Assembly (NCBI RefSeq): GCF_037201975.1
Contig: NZ_CP147520.1
Coordinates: forward strand, 6,200,001-6,264,000
Direction of reading: 5' to 3'
DNA: 64,000 nt
Source: Streptomyces sp. TG1A-60
Lineage (GTDB): Bacteria; Actinomycetota; Actinomycetes; Streptomycetales; Streptomycetaceae
The first letter of the stretch is position 1. Each line of letters starts with the position of its first letter. The notes beneath the pieces were generated by a model that saw only the letters and a list, made by a program, of their open reading frames with translations, was not told where the DNA came from and made no database searches. Shown here one piece after another: positions 17,935 to 26,911 of this stretch. Made by a program: the position numbers and the translations under genes.

Positions 17935-18621
17935 TCACGCGAAGGTGACCGAGCACGGCGGCCCACGCCGTCCCAGGGAGTGCGCGTGGAGGAGGGTGCG
18001 GACGGTGGCCGTACGGTGCGCGGTGCGTGTCGGCCGGTGCTCCGCCGGGGCGGGCACCACCGTGACCACGGCGACCGCGATCAGCAGCGGCCGGAAACCG
18101 GCGGCGACCGCGGCGCCCAGCAACTGGGCCAACGCCCGCTCGCCGCGCCGCAGCCATGCGGCGGCCAGCAGCCCCACCCCGATGTGCGCGGCGAGCAGCA
18201 GCCAGACTGCGGCCGGACCGGCGCCCGCCAGCAGGTTCGCCGCCCGCTCGGAGTCGCCGGTGACCCGCGCCAGCGGGGTGCCGACGCTGCCGCCGCCGCA
18301 CAGCACGCCCAGCCCGACCTGGCGCAGCGGACCCGTGACCGGGCCGCCCGCCTCGCCGTAGCAGGCGTGCTGGCCGGTGGTGAAGACCGTGTCGGCGGCC
18401 AGCTCCAGCGGGATCAGCACGCCGGCGATCCGGCCGAAACCGCGCTCACGGCCGGCCAGCGCGTACGCGACGGCGTAGACGACGGCGGCGATCGCGGCGA
18501 CGGTGGCCAGCGGCAGCGGGACCCCGGACAGCAGCACGTGCGACGCGGTGCCGAGCGTCACGACGAGTGCCGTGAACAGCGCCGCGCGTACGGCTCTGAA
18601 GTGGGTCCCGGATATGTCCAT
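17935..18621 (-). CDS. Polytopic membrane protein of unknown function
   Basis: A 228-residue protein with about five hydrophobic helices (near residues 11-30, 39-57, 65-83, 137-157 and 165-189) and a basic, Ser/His-rich tail ending in PPCSVTFA. A loop between helices three and four contains FTTGQHACYGEAGG. I do not recognise a family with a known function. It lies just upstream of the DsbA-like gene in the same orientation, so a role in cell-envelope redox or export is possible but unproved. The ATG at 18621 is the first codon giving a natural N-terminus. Confidence 0.75.
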   Translation of the reverse strand: MDISGTHFRAVRAALFTALVVTLGTASHVLLSGVPLPLATVAAIAAVVYAVAYALAGRERGFGRIAGVLIPLELAADTVFTTGQHACYGEAGGPVTGPLRQVGLGVLCGGGSVGTPLARVTGDSERAANLLAGAGPAAVWLLLAAHIGVGLLAAAWLRRGERALAQLLGAAVAAGFRPLLIAVAVVTVVPAPAEHRPTRTAHRTATVRTLLHAHSLGRRGPPCSVTFA

Positions 18622-18730
18622 GGCGTTGGAGAGTGTCCCACGTACTCACGTAAGGGACCGTTAAAGGCCGCTGTGAGTGCGCGCCGCCTCGTTTCTGGCG
18701 GAGACCTGCGGACAACCCTTCGGCGGGTGC

Positions 18731-20056
18731 CTACAGGCCGGGGATCCGGCCGTTGCGGAAGAGGTCGACGAAGATCTGGTGGTCCGCACGGGCACGTGCC
18801 CCGTACGCGTGCGCGAAGTCCACCAGGAGGGGAGCGAAGCCGTCCTCGTCGGCCGCGATGGCCGCGTCGATGGCCCGCTCCGTGGAGAACGGCACCAGGG
18901 ACTGCCCGGTCAGGTCGTCCGCCGCCGCGTGCATCGTGGCCGTGGCCCGGCCGAGGTCGGCGACGACCGCCGCGATCTCCTCGGGATCGTCGATGTCGCC
19001 CCAGTCCAGGTCCACCGCGTACGGAGACACCTCGGCGACCAGCTGGCCCGCGCCGTCCAGCTCGGTCCAGCCCAGCCACGGGTCGGCGTGCGCCTGCAGA
19101 GCACGCTGGGAGATCACCGTGCGGTGGCCCTCGTGCTCGAAGTAGTCACGGATCCGCTGGTCGGTGATGTGGCGGGAGACCGCCGGAGTCTGGGCCTGCT
19201 TGATGTAGATCACGACGTCGTTCTCCAGCGCGTCGCTCTGCCCCTCCAGCAGGATGTTGTACGACGGCAGCCCCGCCGAGCCGATGCCGATGCCCCGTCG
19301 GCCGACGACGTCCTTCACGCGGTAGGAGTCCGGGCGGGTCAGGGAGGACTCCGGGAGCGTCTCCAGATAGCCGTCGAAGGCGGCCAGCACCTTGTAGCGG
19401 GTCGCCGCGTCCAGCTCGACGGAACCGCCGCCCGGCGCGAAGCGGCGCTCGAACTCACGGATCTCCGTCATCGAGTCGAGCAGCCCGAAACGGGTCAGCG
19501 AGCGGGCGTCGCGCAGCGCGTCGAGCAGCGACCCCTCGGCGGTGTCCAGCGTGAACGGCGGCACCTCGTCCCGCTTGGCGCCCGCCGCGACGGCGTGGAT
19601 CCGCTCGCGGTAGGCGACCGCGTAGATGTGCACCAGCTCCGTGATCTGCTCGTCGCTGAGCGCCTTCGCGTACCCGATGAGTGCGACGGAGGCGGCGAAC
19701 CGCTTGAGGTCCCAGGTGAAGGGGGCGACATACGCCTCGTCGAAGTCGTTCACATTGAAGATCAGGCGGCCCGTGGAGTCCATGTACGTGCCGAAGTTCT
19801 CCGCGTGCAGGTCGCCGTGGATCCACACGCGTGAGGTGCGCTCGTCCAGGTAGGGGTCGTCGGCCTTCTCCGCGTCGAGGTCGCTGTAGAAGAGACCCGC
19901 CGTACCCCGGTAGAACGCGAAGGCCGAGGCCGCCATCTTCCGGAACTTCACGCGGAACGCGGCCGGGTCGGCGGCCAGGAGCCGGCCGAAGGCGGTGTCG
20001 AAGACGGCGAGGATCTCCTCGCCGCGTCGCTCGTCGTTGAGCTGCGGGACCGACAT
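18731..20056 (-). CDS. DUF2252 family protein (kinase-like fold)
   Basis: A 441-residue DUF2252 protein. The family has protein-kinase-like motifs: here HGDLHAENFGT at 80-90 resembles the HGDxxxxN catalytic loop of aminoglycoside phosphotransferases, and NDFDEA at 103-108 resembles the metal-binding D of DFG. Order within the chain differs from classical kinases. Substrate and role are unknown. It is common and duplicated in Streptomyces. It is transcribed away from dnaE; the intervening 308 bp hold both promoters. The RBS CCAGGAGGC precedes the ATG. Confidence 0.9.
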   Translation of the reverse strand: MSVPQLNDERRGEEILAVFDTAFGRLLAADPAAFRVKFRKMAASAFAFYRGTAGLFYSDLDAEKADDPYLDERTSRVWIHGDLHAENFGTYMDSTGRLIFNVNDFDEAYVAPFTWDLKRFAASVALIGYAKALSDEQITELVHIYAVAYRERIHAVAAGAKRDEVPPFTLDTAEGSLLDALRDARSLTRFGLLDSMTEIREFERRFAPGGGSVELDAATRYKVLAAFDGYLETLPESSLTRPDSYRVKDVVGRRGIGIGSAGLPSYNILLEGQSDALENDVVIYIKQAQTPAVSRHITDQRIRDYFEHEGHRTVISQRALQAHADPWLGWTELDGAGQLVAEVSPYAVDLDWGDIDDPEEIAAVVADLGRATATMHAAADDLTGQSLVPFSTERAIDAAIAADEDGFAPLLVDFAHAYGARARADHQIFVDLFRNGRIPGL

Positions 20057-20364
20057 CGCTGGGTGCCTCCTGGTGGATCACGGGTGGGTCGGGTTGTCAA
20101 CGTCCGAAGGGGCGCGCAAGTGCCCACGACCCCTCCACGAAAGGTACGGGGCAGGCCCACCCGTCACCCGGCCACCACCCCTCGTCGAGGTGCTTCACGC
20201 CGCGGTACCGATTCCGGTGTCAGTGCCGAGGCATAGACTTCGACGCTGTCCCCCAGACTGTCCGCAGCCCGTGGGGAACCTGTTCACGCCTGCCCACCCG
20301 TCACCCGACCACCGCCCCTCAACGAGGCGCCACGCGCCGCATCTGTTCCCTGGAGGCCGAAGCC
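20057..20364. promoter_or_regulatory. Divergent promoter region upstream of dnaE
   Basis: There is no gene in these 308 bp. They hold the promoters of the DUF2252 gene (left) and dnaE (right). Features are the 38-bp imperfect direct repeat (separate entry), a TA-containing hexamer CATAGACT at about 20232-20239 that could be a -10, and the dnaE RBS CTGGAGG near 20350. Confidence 0.5.
20156..20330. repeat. 38-bp imperfect direct repeat flanking the dnaE promoter
   Basis: Copies at 20156-20193 and 20293-20330 match at 33 of 38 positions; both begin CCCACCCGTCACCCG and end near CGAGG. Their starts are 137 bp apart. The second copy ends 35 bp before the dnaE start codon. They could be regulator sites or the scar of a small duplication. 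Confidence 0.85.
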
Positions 20365-23300
20365 GTGTCAAAGCCGCCGTTCACGCACCTGCACGTCCAC
20401 ACCCAGTACTCGCTGCTGGACGGTGCCGCGCGGCTGAAGGACATGTTCGACGCGTGCAACGAGATGGGCATGACCCATATCGCCATGTCCGACCACGGCA
20501 ACCTCCACGGGGCGTACGACTTCTTCCACTCCGCGAAGAAGGCCGGCGTCACCCCGATCATCGGCATCGAGGCGTACGTCGCCCCCGAGTCCCGGCGAAA
20601 CAAGCGCAAGATCCAGTGGGGCCAGCCGCACCAGAAGCGGGACGACGTGTCCGGTTCCGGCGGTTACACGCACAAGACCATCTGGGCTGCGAACAGGACG
20701 GGCCTGCACAACCTCTTCAAGCTCTCCTCGGACGCGTACGCCGAGGGCTGGCTGCAGAAGTGGCCCCGGATGGACAAGGAGACCATCTCCCAGTGGTCCG
20801 AGGGGCTCATCGCCTCCACCGGCTGCCCCTCCGGCGAGCTCCAGACCCGGCTGCGCCTCGGTCAGTTCGACGAGGCGCTGAAGGCGGCCTCCGAGTACCA
20901 GGACATCTTCGGCAAGGACCGCTACTTCCTGGAGTTGATGGACCACGGCATCGAGATCGAGCGCCGGGTCCGCGACGGCCTCCTGGAGATCGGCAAGAAG
21001 CTCGGCATCCCGCCCCTGGTGACGAACGACTCGCACTACACGTATCCGCACGAGTCAGCCGCGCACGACGCGCTGCTGTGTATCCAGACCGGCAAGAACG
21101 TCTCCGACCCGGACCGCTTCAAGTTCGACGGCACCGGCTACTACCTGAAGTCCACGGAAGAGATGTACGCCATCGACTCCTCGGACGCCTGGCAGGAAGG
21201 CTGCGCCAACACCCTCCTGGTCGCCGAACAGGTCGACACCACCGGCATGTTCGAGGCCAGGAACCTCATGCCGAAGTTCGACATCCCCGAGGGTTTCACC
21301 GAGGTCACCTGGTTCCAGGAGGAGGTCCGCCGCGGCATGGAGCGACGCTTCCCCGGCGGCGTCCCCGAGGACCGCCAGAAGCAGGCCGAGTACGAGATGG
21401 ACGTCATCATCCAGATGGGGTTCCCGGGGTACTTCCTCGTCGTCGCCGACTTCATCATGTGGGCCAAGAGCCAGGGCATCGCGGTCGGCCCCGGCCGTGG
21501 CTCCGCCGCCGGTTCGATCGTCGCGTACGCCATGGGCATCACCGACCTCGACCCGATCCCGCACGGCCTGATCTTCGAGCGGTTCCTCAACCCCGAGCGC
21601 GTCTCCATGCCCGACGTCGACATCGACTTCGACGAGCGCCGGCGCGTCGAGGTGATCCGGTACGTGACGGAGAAGTACGGCGCCGACAAGGTCGCCATGA
21701 TCGGCACGTACGGCAAGATCAAGGCGAAGAACGCCATCAAGGACTCCGCGCGCGTGCTGGGCTACCCGTACGCGATGGGCGACCGGCTCACCAAGGCCAT
21801 GCCCGCCGACGTCCTCGGCAAGGGCATCGACCTCAACGGCATCACCGACCCCTCCCACCCGCGCTACAGCGAGGCCGGCGAGATCCGGGCGATGTACGAG
21901 AACGAACCGGACGTGAAGAAGGTCATCGACACCGCCAAGGGCGTCGAGGGCCTGGTCCGGCAGATGGGTGTGCACGCGGCCGGCGTGATCATGTCCAGCG
22001 AGCCCATCGTCGACCACGCCCCGATCTGGGTGCGGCACACCGACGGCGTGACCATCACCCAGTGGGACTACCCGCAGTGCGAGTCGCTCGGCCTGCTGAA
22101 GATGGACTTCCTGGGCCTGCGCAACCTCACGATCATGGACGACGCCATCAAGATGGTGAAGGCCAACAAGGGCATCGACCTGGAGATGCTCTCCCTCCCG
22201 CTGGACGACCCCAAGACCTTCGAACTGCTCTGCCGCGGTGACACCCTCGGCGTCTTCCAGTTCGACGGCGGCCCCATGCGCTCGCTGCTCCGCCAGATGC
22301 AGCCCGACAACTTCGAGGACATCTCCGCCGTCTCGGCCCTCTACCGCCCGGGCCCCATGGGCATGAACTCGCACATCAACTACGCCGAGCGCAAGAACGG
22401 CCGCCAGGAGATCACCCCGATCCACAAGGAGCTGGAGGAGCCGCTCGAAGAGGTCCTCGCGGTCACCTACGGCCTGATCGTCTACCAGGAGCAGGTGCAG
22501 AAGGCCGCCCAGATCATCGCCGGGTACTCGCTGGGCGAGGCCGACATCCTCCGCCGGGTGATGGGCAAGAAGAAGCCCGAGGAGCTGGCGAAGAACTTCA
22601 CCATCTTCCAGGCCGGCGCCCGCAAGAACGGCTACAGCGACGAGGCCGTCCAGGCCCTGTGGGACGTGCTGGTCCCCTTCGCCGGCTACGCCTTCAACAA
22701 GGCGCACTCCGCCGCGTACGGCCTGGTCTCGTACTGGACGGCGTACCTCAAGGCCAACTACCCGGCCGAGTACATGGCCGCGCTGCTCACCTCGGTCAAG
22801 GACGACAAGGACAAGTCGGCCGTCTACCTCAACGAGTGCCGGCGCATGCGCATCAAGGTGCTCCCGCCGAACGTCAACGAGTCCGAGCAGAACTTCGCCG
22901 CCCAGGGCGACGACGTGATCCTCTTCGGCCTCTCCGCCGTCCGCAACGTCGGTACGAACGTCGTCGAGTCGATCATCCGCAGCCGCAAGGCCAAGGGCAA
23001 GTACGCCTCCTTCCCGGACTACCTCGACAAGGTCGAGGCGGTGGCCTGCAACAAGCGGACCACGGAATCGCTGATCAAGGCGGGCGCCTTCGACTCCATG
23101 GGGCACACCCGCAAGGGCCTCACCGCGCACTTCGACTCGATGATCGACAACGTGGTCGCGGTCAAGCGCAAGGAGGCCGAGGGCCAGTTCGACCTCTTCG
23201 GGGGCATGGGCGAGGAGGAGAGCGACGAGCCGGGCTTCGGGCTCGACGTGGAGTTCACCACCGAGGAGTGGGAGAAGACCTATCTGCTCGCCCAGGAGCG

Positions 23301-23904
23301 GGAGATGCTCGGTCTCTACGTCTCCGACCACCCCCTCTTCGGCCTCGAACACGTGCTGTCCGACAAGGCCGACGCGGGCATCTCCCAGCTCACCGGCGGT
23401 GAGCACGCGGACGGCGCGGTCGTCACCATCGGCGGCATCATCTCCGGCCTCCAGCGCAAGATGACCAAGCAGGGCAACGCCTGGGCCATCGCCACCGTGG
23501 AGGACCTCGCCGGCTCCATCGAGTGCATGTTCTTCCCTGCGACCTACCAACTCGTCTCGACCCAACTCGTCGAGGACGCCGTCGTGTTCGTCAAGGGCCG
23601 CCTCGACAAGCGCGAGGAGGTCCCGCGCCTGGTCGCGATGGAGATGCAGGTCCCCGACCTGTCGAACGCGGGCACCAACGCACCGGTGATCCTCACCATC
23701 CCGGCCACCCGGGTCACCCCGCCCATGGTCAGCCGGCTCGGAGAGATCCTCACCCACCACAAGGGCGACAGCGAGGTGCGGATCAGGCTGCAGGGCCCGA
23801 CCAAGACGACCGTGCTGCGCCTCGACCGGCACCGGGTGAAGCCGGACCCGGCTCTGTTCGGCGACCTCAAGGTGCTGCTCGGCCCGTCCTGCCTGGCCGG
23901 CTGA
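20365..23904 (+). CDS. dnaE: DNA polymerase III alpha subunit (replicative, DnaE1)
   Basis: The 1179-residue catalytic subunit of the replicative polymerase. An N-terminal PHP domain (FTHLHVHTQYSLLDG, MSDHGNLHG) keeps its histidines, which in actinobacterial DnaE1 supports proofreading. The palm has PDVDIDFD with D417 and D419, and D581 in KMDFLGLRN. Fingers (FNKAHSAAYG), the helix-hairpin-helix, the beta-clamp motif QFDLFGG at about 950, and the C-terminal OB domain follow. Length and order match DnaE1 rather than the shorter mutagenic DnaE2. GTG 20365 follows TGGAGG. It is monocistronic with its own terminator. Confidence 0.97.
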   Translation: MSKPPFTHLHVHTQYSLLDGAARLKDMFDACNEMGMTHIAMSDHGNLHGAYDFFHSAKKAGVTPIIGIEAYVAPESRRNKRKIQWGQPHQKRDDVSGSGGYTHKTIWAANRTGLHNLFKLSSDAYAEGWLQKWPRMDKETISQWSEGLIASTGCPSGELQTRLRLGQFDEALKAASEYQDIFGKDRYFLELMDHGIEIERRVRDGLLEIGKKLGIPPLVTNDSHYTYPHESAAHDALLCIQTGKNVSDPDRFKFDGTGYYLKSTEEMYAIDSSDAWQEGCANTLLVAEQVDTTGMFEARNLMPKFDIPEGFTEVTWFQEEVRRGMERRFPGGVPEDRQKQAEYEMDVIIQMGFPGYFLVVADFIMWAKSQGIAVGPGRGSAAGSIVAYAMGITDLDPIPHGLIFERFLNPERVSMPDVDIDFDERRRVEVIRYVTEKYGADKVAMIGTYGKIKAKNAIKDSARVLGYPYAMGDRLTKAMPADVLGKGIDLNGITDPSHPRYSEAGEIRAMYENEPDVKKVIDTAKGVEGLVRQMGVHAAGVIMSSEPIVDHAPIWVRHTDGVTITQWDYPQCESLGLLKMDFLGLRNLTIMDDAIKMVKANKGIDLEMLSLPLDDPKTFELLCRGDTLGVFQFDGGPMRSLLRQMQPDNFEDISAVSALYRPGPMGMNSHINYAERKNGRQEITPIHKELEEPLEEVLAVTYGLIVYQEQVQKAAQIIAGYSLGEADILRRVMGKKKPEELAKNFTIFQAGARKNGYSDEAVQALWDVLVPFAGYAFNKAHSAAYGLVSYWTAYLKANYPAEYMAALLTSVKDDKDKSAVYLNECRRMRIKVLPPNVNESEQNFAAQGDDVILFGLSAVRNVGTNVVESIIRSRKAKGKYASFPDYLDKVEAVACNKRTTESLIKAGAFDSMGHTRKGLTAHFDSMIDNVVAVKRKEAEGQFDLFGGMGEEESDEPGFGLDVEFTTEEWEKTYLLAQEREMLGLYVSDHPLFGLEHVLSDKADAGISQLTGGEHADGAVVTIGGIISGLQRKMTKQGNAWAIATVEDLAGSIECMFFPATYQLVSTQLVEDAVVFVKGRLDKREEVPRLVAMEMQVPDLSNAGTNAPVILTIPATRVTPPMVSRLGEILTHHKGDSEVRIRLQGPTKTTVLRLDRHRVKPDPALFGDLKVLLGPSCLAG

Positions 23905-23935
23905 GCGACCTCGACCGGCGGCGAGCGTGAACGCG

Positions 23936-23970
23936 CGAGGGGCGCGTCCGTGATCCGGACGCGCCCCTCG
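23936..23970. terminator. Stem-loop terminator between convergent dnaE and the small basic gene
   Basis: A perfect 15-bp stem, 23936-23950 with 23956-23970, and a TGATC loop. It begins 32 bp after the dnaE stop and 34 bp beyond the stop of the - strand gene at 24005, so it can serve both. No U-tract is present. Confidence 0.85.
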
Positions 23971-24004
23971 GTGCAACCGGGCTGCGACAGCCCCTGTGCG
24001 GACG

Positions 24005-24169
24005 TCAGTTGTGACCAAAACGCTTCTGCCGGCCCTTGCGGGCCATGTCGCCCGTGGTCATCGGGGTCGCGCGCTGCTCGGCCTGCGGCTCCAGCGAGGA
24101 CTGCTGGACCTCCTGCTGACCACGCTCGGACTGCGGCTGCTTACGGTCCTGCTTCTTGTTCTTGGCCAT
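24005..24169 (-). CDS. Small basic hydrophilic protein
   Basis: A 54-residue protein, MAKNKKQDRK..., rich in Lys, Gln and Arg, ending DMARKGRQKRFGHN. It has no hydrophobic segment and is probably disordered. The ATG at 24169 follows a textbook AGGAGG at 24179-24184, which makes it a credible real gene despite its size. From memory, similar small proteins occur in many Streptomyces with no known function. The charge pattern would suit nucleic-acid or ribosome binding, but this is speculation. Confidence 0.75.
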   Translation of the reverse strand: MAKNKKQDRKQPQSERGQQEVQQSSLEPQAEQRATPMTTGDMARKGRQKRFGHN

Positions 24170-24412
24170 GGTGATCTGCCTCCTGTCGGGGATCTGGGGG
24201 CCGGGGACGCGACCAGATTCACATGGCGCGACACGGTGCGCATTTCGGAAAATCACCGTCCGTGACGAGAGTTGTCGGGAAGTGTGCCGCGATGGCGAGG
24301 GCGGACGGCGCATGCGCCACGCCGAAGATCGAGTTCCGGCCGTTAACCTCCGCGTGGTCGGGCAGACTCGAAGGAAGCCCGAAGCAAACCTCCCGGAAAG
24401 AGGGTGGATCGC

Positions 24413-25627
24413 GTGGACCGCTGCATCGTCCTGGTGGACGCCGGGTATCTGCTCGGCGCGGCCGCCAGCCTCCTCGCCGGGGAACCCTCCCGCTCCCGCA
24501 TCACCGTCGATCACGCCGCCCTCATCCAGGGGCTGCGCGAGCGTGCCGAGGCCGACACCGATCGCCCGCTGCTGCGCATCTACTGGTTCGACGGCGCCCC
24601 CGACCGCGTCCCGCAGCCCGAGCACCGCAGGCTGCGCGTCATGCCGCGGGTGACCGTCCGGCTCGGCGCGCTGACCCGCAGCGACGGGCGGTGGGCGCAG
24701 AAGGGCGTGGACGCCGCCATGCACGCCGAGCTGACCGAGCTGGCCCGCAACCGCGCCTGCTCCGACGTGGTCCTCGTGACCGGCGACGGAGATCTGCTGC
24801 CGGGCATGATGGCCGCCAAGGAGCACGGCGTCGCCGTACACCTGTGGGCGGTGCAGGCCGCCGACGGTGACTACAACCAGTCCGAGGACCTGGTCGCCGA
24901 GGCGGACGAGCGGCGGGTGCTCGACCGGATGTGGATCACCAAGGCCGTACGGGCCAAGGACCTTGGCGGGGTCTGCGCGCCGCCGCCGGTGCCGCGTCCG
25001 GAGATCGCCGCGATCCTGTCGGCGCCGCTGCCCGAGTCGGCCCTCGCGGCGGCCGAGCGGGCCTCCGGGGAGCCCGAGCCGGCCCCCGCGGGGCGCAACG
25101 GGACCGAGGAGCGGGCACAGGCCGCGGCCAAGGGCGTACCGACCCCGAAGGATCTCGCCGCCATGCGGGGGCCCGGGGCGCATGCCGCGCAGCATCCGGC
25201 GACCGCGACGCTGCGGTGGTCCTCCGACAAGGGATGGGTGGACCGGCCCGGGGGCGCGGCGGAACCGCCCGAGGCGGCGGCGATGCCGACGCTGGCGCAG
25301 CTCACCACAGCCGAGCAGCGGTGGGCCGACCGCGAGGAGGACATCACCACGGTGGGTGGTGACCCCTATGAGGTCGGGCAGGTGTTCGCGCGGCGGTGGA
25401 TGGCGCGGCTGACCGACCAGTCCCATCTGCAGAAGCTGTCGGGGATGTATCCGCGGGTTCCGCATCGGGTGGACGGGGAGTTGCTGCGGTACGCCGCGCG
25501 GTTCGGGTTGCTCGCGCACAAGGACGATCAGATCGACGAGCATGACCGGTACGCGATCCGGGCCGGGTTCTGGCGGGAGATCGATGTGCGGACGGGGGCG
25601 GAGCATGCGCCGGCCGGGGAGCGGTAG
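24413..25627 (+). CDS. NYN-domain (PIN-like) protein, putative RNase
   Basis: A 404-residue protein whose N-terminal third is a NYN domain, a PIN-like nuclease fold: MDRCIVLVDAGYLLG supplies the first Asp (D9), DAAMHAELTELA and DVVLVTGDGDLLPG the acidic cluster expected to bind Mg2+. The C-terminal two thirds contain a Pro/Ala-rich linker and a conserved helical domain (about 300-390: DREEDITTVGGDPYEVGQVF). RNA cleavage is inferred from the family. GTG 24413 is preferred to GTG 24404 because the GGAAAGAGG Shine-Dalgarno lies 9 nt upstream of it. It is divergent from the small basic gene. Confidence 0.9.
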   Translation: MDRCIVLVDAGYLLGAAASLLAGEPSRSRITVDHAALIQGLRERAEADTDRPLLRIYWFDGAPDRVPQPEHRRLRVMPRVTVRLGALTRSDGRWAQKGVDAAMHAELTELARNRACSDVVLVTGDGDLLPGMMAAKEHGVAVHLWAVQAADGDYNQSEDLVAEADERRVLDRMWITKAVRAKDLGGVCAPPPVPRPEIAAILSAPLPESALAAAERASGEPEPAPAGRNGTEERAQAAAKGVPTPKDLAAMRGPGAHAAQHPATATLRWSSDKGWVDRPGGAAEPPEAAAMPTLAQLTTAEQRWADREEDITTVGGDPYEVGQVFARRWMARLTDQSHLQKLSGMYPRVPHRVDGELLRYAARFGLLAHKDDQIDEHDRYAIRAGFWREIDVRTGAEHAPAGER

Positions 25628-25655
25628 GGGCGCCTGAGCTCGGGCCCACTCCTTG

Positions 25656-25727
25656 CGGGCGGCTGCGGGGTGATCGTGGCTGGTCGCGCCCACGCGGCGG
25701 CGCCGCGTGTGTGACAGCCTCCCGCGC
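25656..25727. repeat. Streptomyces-type dispersed intergenic repeat
   Basis: The segment GGCTGCGGGGTGATCGTGGC followed by TGGTCGCGCCCACGCGGCGG and CGCCGCG matches, from memory, a REP-like element scattered through intergenic regions of Streptomyces chromosomes. It contains the inverted repeat CGCGGCGGCGCCGCG. It fills most of the gap between the NYN gene and the ABC transporter genes. Confidence 0.6.
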
Positions 25728-25779
25728 TGGGGTGACCCGGAGGGAAATCGGTGCCCGGGACCCCGTAGGCTCGTTCCTC

Positions 25780-26805
25780 GTGAGTACGCGTACGGCACAG
25801 GCGATCCGGCACGGTGGGGATGTCGTGTGCTCTGTGCGGGGGCTCACCAAGACGTATCCGGCGTCGCGGGGGCGGCGGGGGACGCCGGGCACCCCCGAAG
25901 TGCGGGCCAACGACGCGGTGGCGCTGGAGGTCCGGCGCGGCGAGATCTTCGGGCTGCTCGGGCCCAACGGGGCGGGCAAGACCACGCTGGTACGGCAGCT
26001 GACCGGGCTGATGCGGCCCGATGACGGCACCGTCGACATTCTGGGCCACGACATCGTGCGGCACCCGGAGCGGGCCGCGCGGATCCTCGCCTATCTGGGG
26101 CAGGAGTCGAGCGCCCTCGACGAGCTGACCGTGGCGCTGGCCGCGGAGACCACCGGGCGGTTGCGCGGACTCGACGTACGGCGGGCGCGGGCCGAGCGCG
26201 ACGCGGTGCTGGCGGAGCTGGGGCTGACCGGGCTCGCCTCGCGCCCGCTGAAGAAGCTGTCCGGCGGGCAGCGGCGGCTCGCCTGTTTCGCCACGGCGCT
26301 CGTCGGGGAGCGGCCCCTGCTCGTGCTCGACGAGCCGACCAGCGGCATGGACCCGGTGGCCCGGCGGGCCGTCTGGGCCGCCGTCGACCGGCGGCGGGCC
26401 GAGTCCGGCACGACCGTCCTGCTGGTCACGCACAACGTCATCGAGGCGGAGACCGTGCTCGACCGGGTCGCCGTCCTCGACGAAGGGCGGGTCATCGCCT
26501 GTGACACCCCGGCCGGGCTGAAGGAGAAGGTCGCGGGCGAGGTGCGCGTCGAGCTGGTGTGGCGGGAGAAGGCCCCGCTGGACGTGCCCGAGGTCGCCGC
26601 GCTGCGCCCGCGTGCCGTGGAGTCCGGGCGCCTCTGGACGCTCCGGCTCGCGCCCGAGGAGGCGCGCGCGGTGGTGGCCACGGTGACCGGGGGCGCCGCC
26701 TTCGTCGCGCTCGACGACTTCACGCTCGCCACGCCGAGCCTGGAGGACGTCTATCTCGCGCTCGGCGGCAGCACGGGCAGCGCACAGGGGCTGATCAAGG
26801 GGTGA
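25780..26805 (+). CDS. ABC exporter ATP-binding protein
   Basis: A 341-residue ABC ATPase of the drug/antibiotic exporter (DrrA/CcmA-like) type. Walker A is GPNGAGKT (61-68), the signature is LSGGQ (160-164), and Walker B is LVLDEP (181-186), followed by the switch His in THN. A C-terminal extension (about 245-341) is typical of two-component exporters. GTG 25780 gives a natural start, with TAGGCT 8 nt upstream and no Shine-Dalgarno, suggesting a leaderless mRNA; longer starts are unlikely. The permease follows 106 bp downstream. The substrate is unknown. Confidence 0.92.
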   Translation: MSTRTAQAIRHGGDVVCSVRGLTKTYPASRGRRGTPGTPEVRANDAVALEVRRGEIFGLLGPNGAGKTTLVRQLTGLMRPDDGTVDILGHDIVRHPERAARILAYLGQESSALDELTVALAAETTGRLRGLDVRRARAERDAVLAELGLTGLASRPLKKLSGGQRRLACFATALVGERPLLVLDEPTSGMDPVARRAVWAAVDRRRAESGTTVLLVTHNVIEAETVLDRVAVLDEGRVIACDTPAGLKEKVAGEVRVELVWREKAPLDVPEVAALRPRAVESGRLWTLRLAPEEARAVVATVTGGAAFVALDDFTLATPSLEDVYLALGGSTGSAQGLIKG

Positions 26806-26911
26806 GGACCGCGGGCGTGAGCCGGAGCGCAATCGATGCGGATGTGAACGACAGGGCTGTCGCAGCCGTACGAACATGGGCGACAGCCGAAGCGAAGAGG
26901 AGCAGCTCGAC

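Noticed and set aside
21055..24018. A 987-codon - strand frame opposite dnaE
   Set aside because: Mirror of dnaE codon bias, with no recognisable domain.
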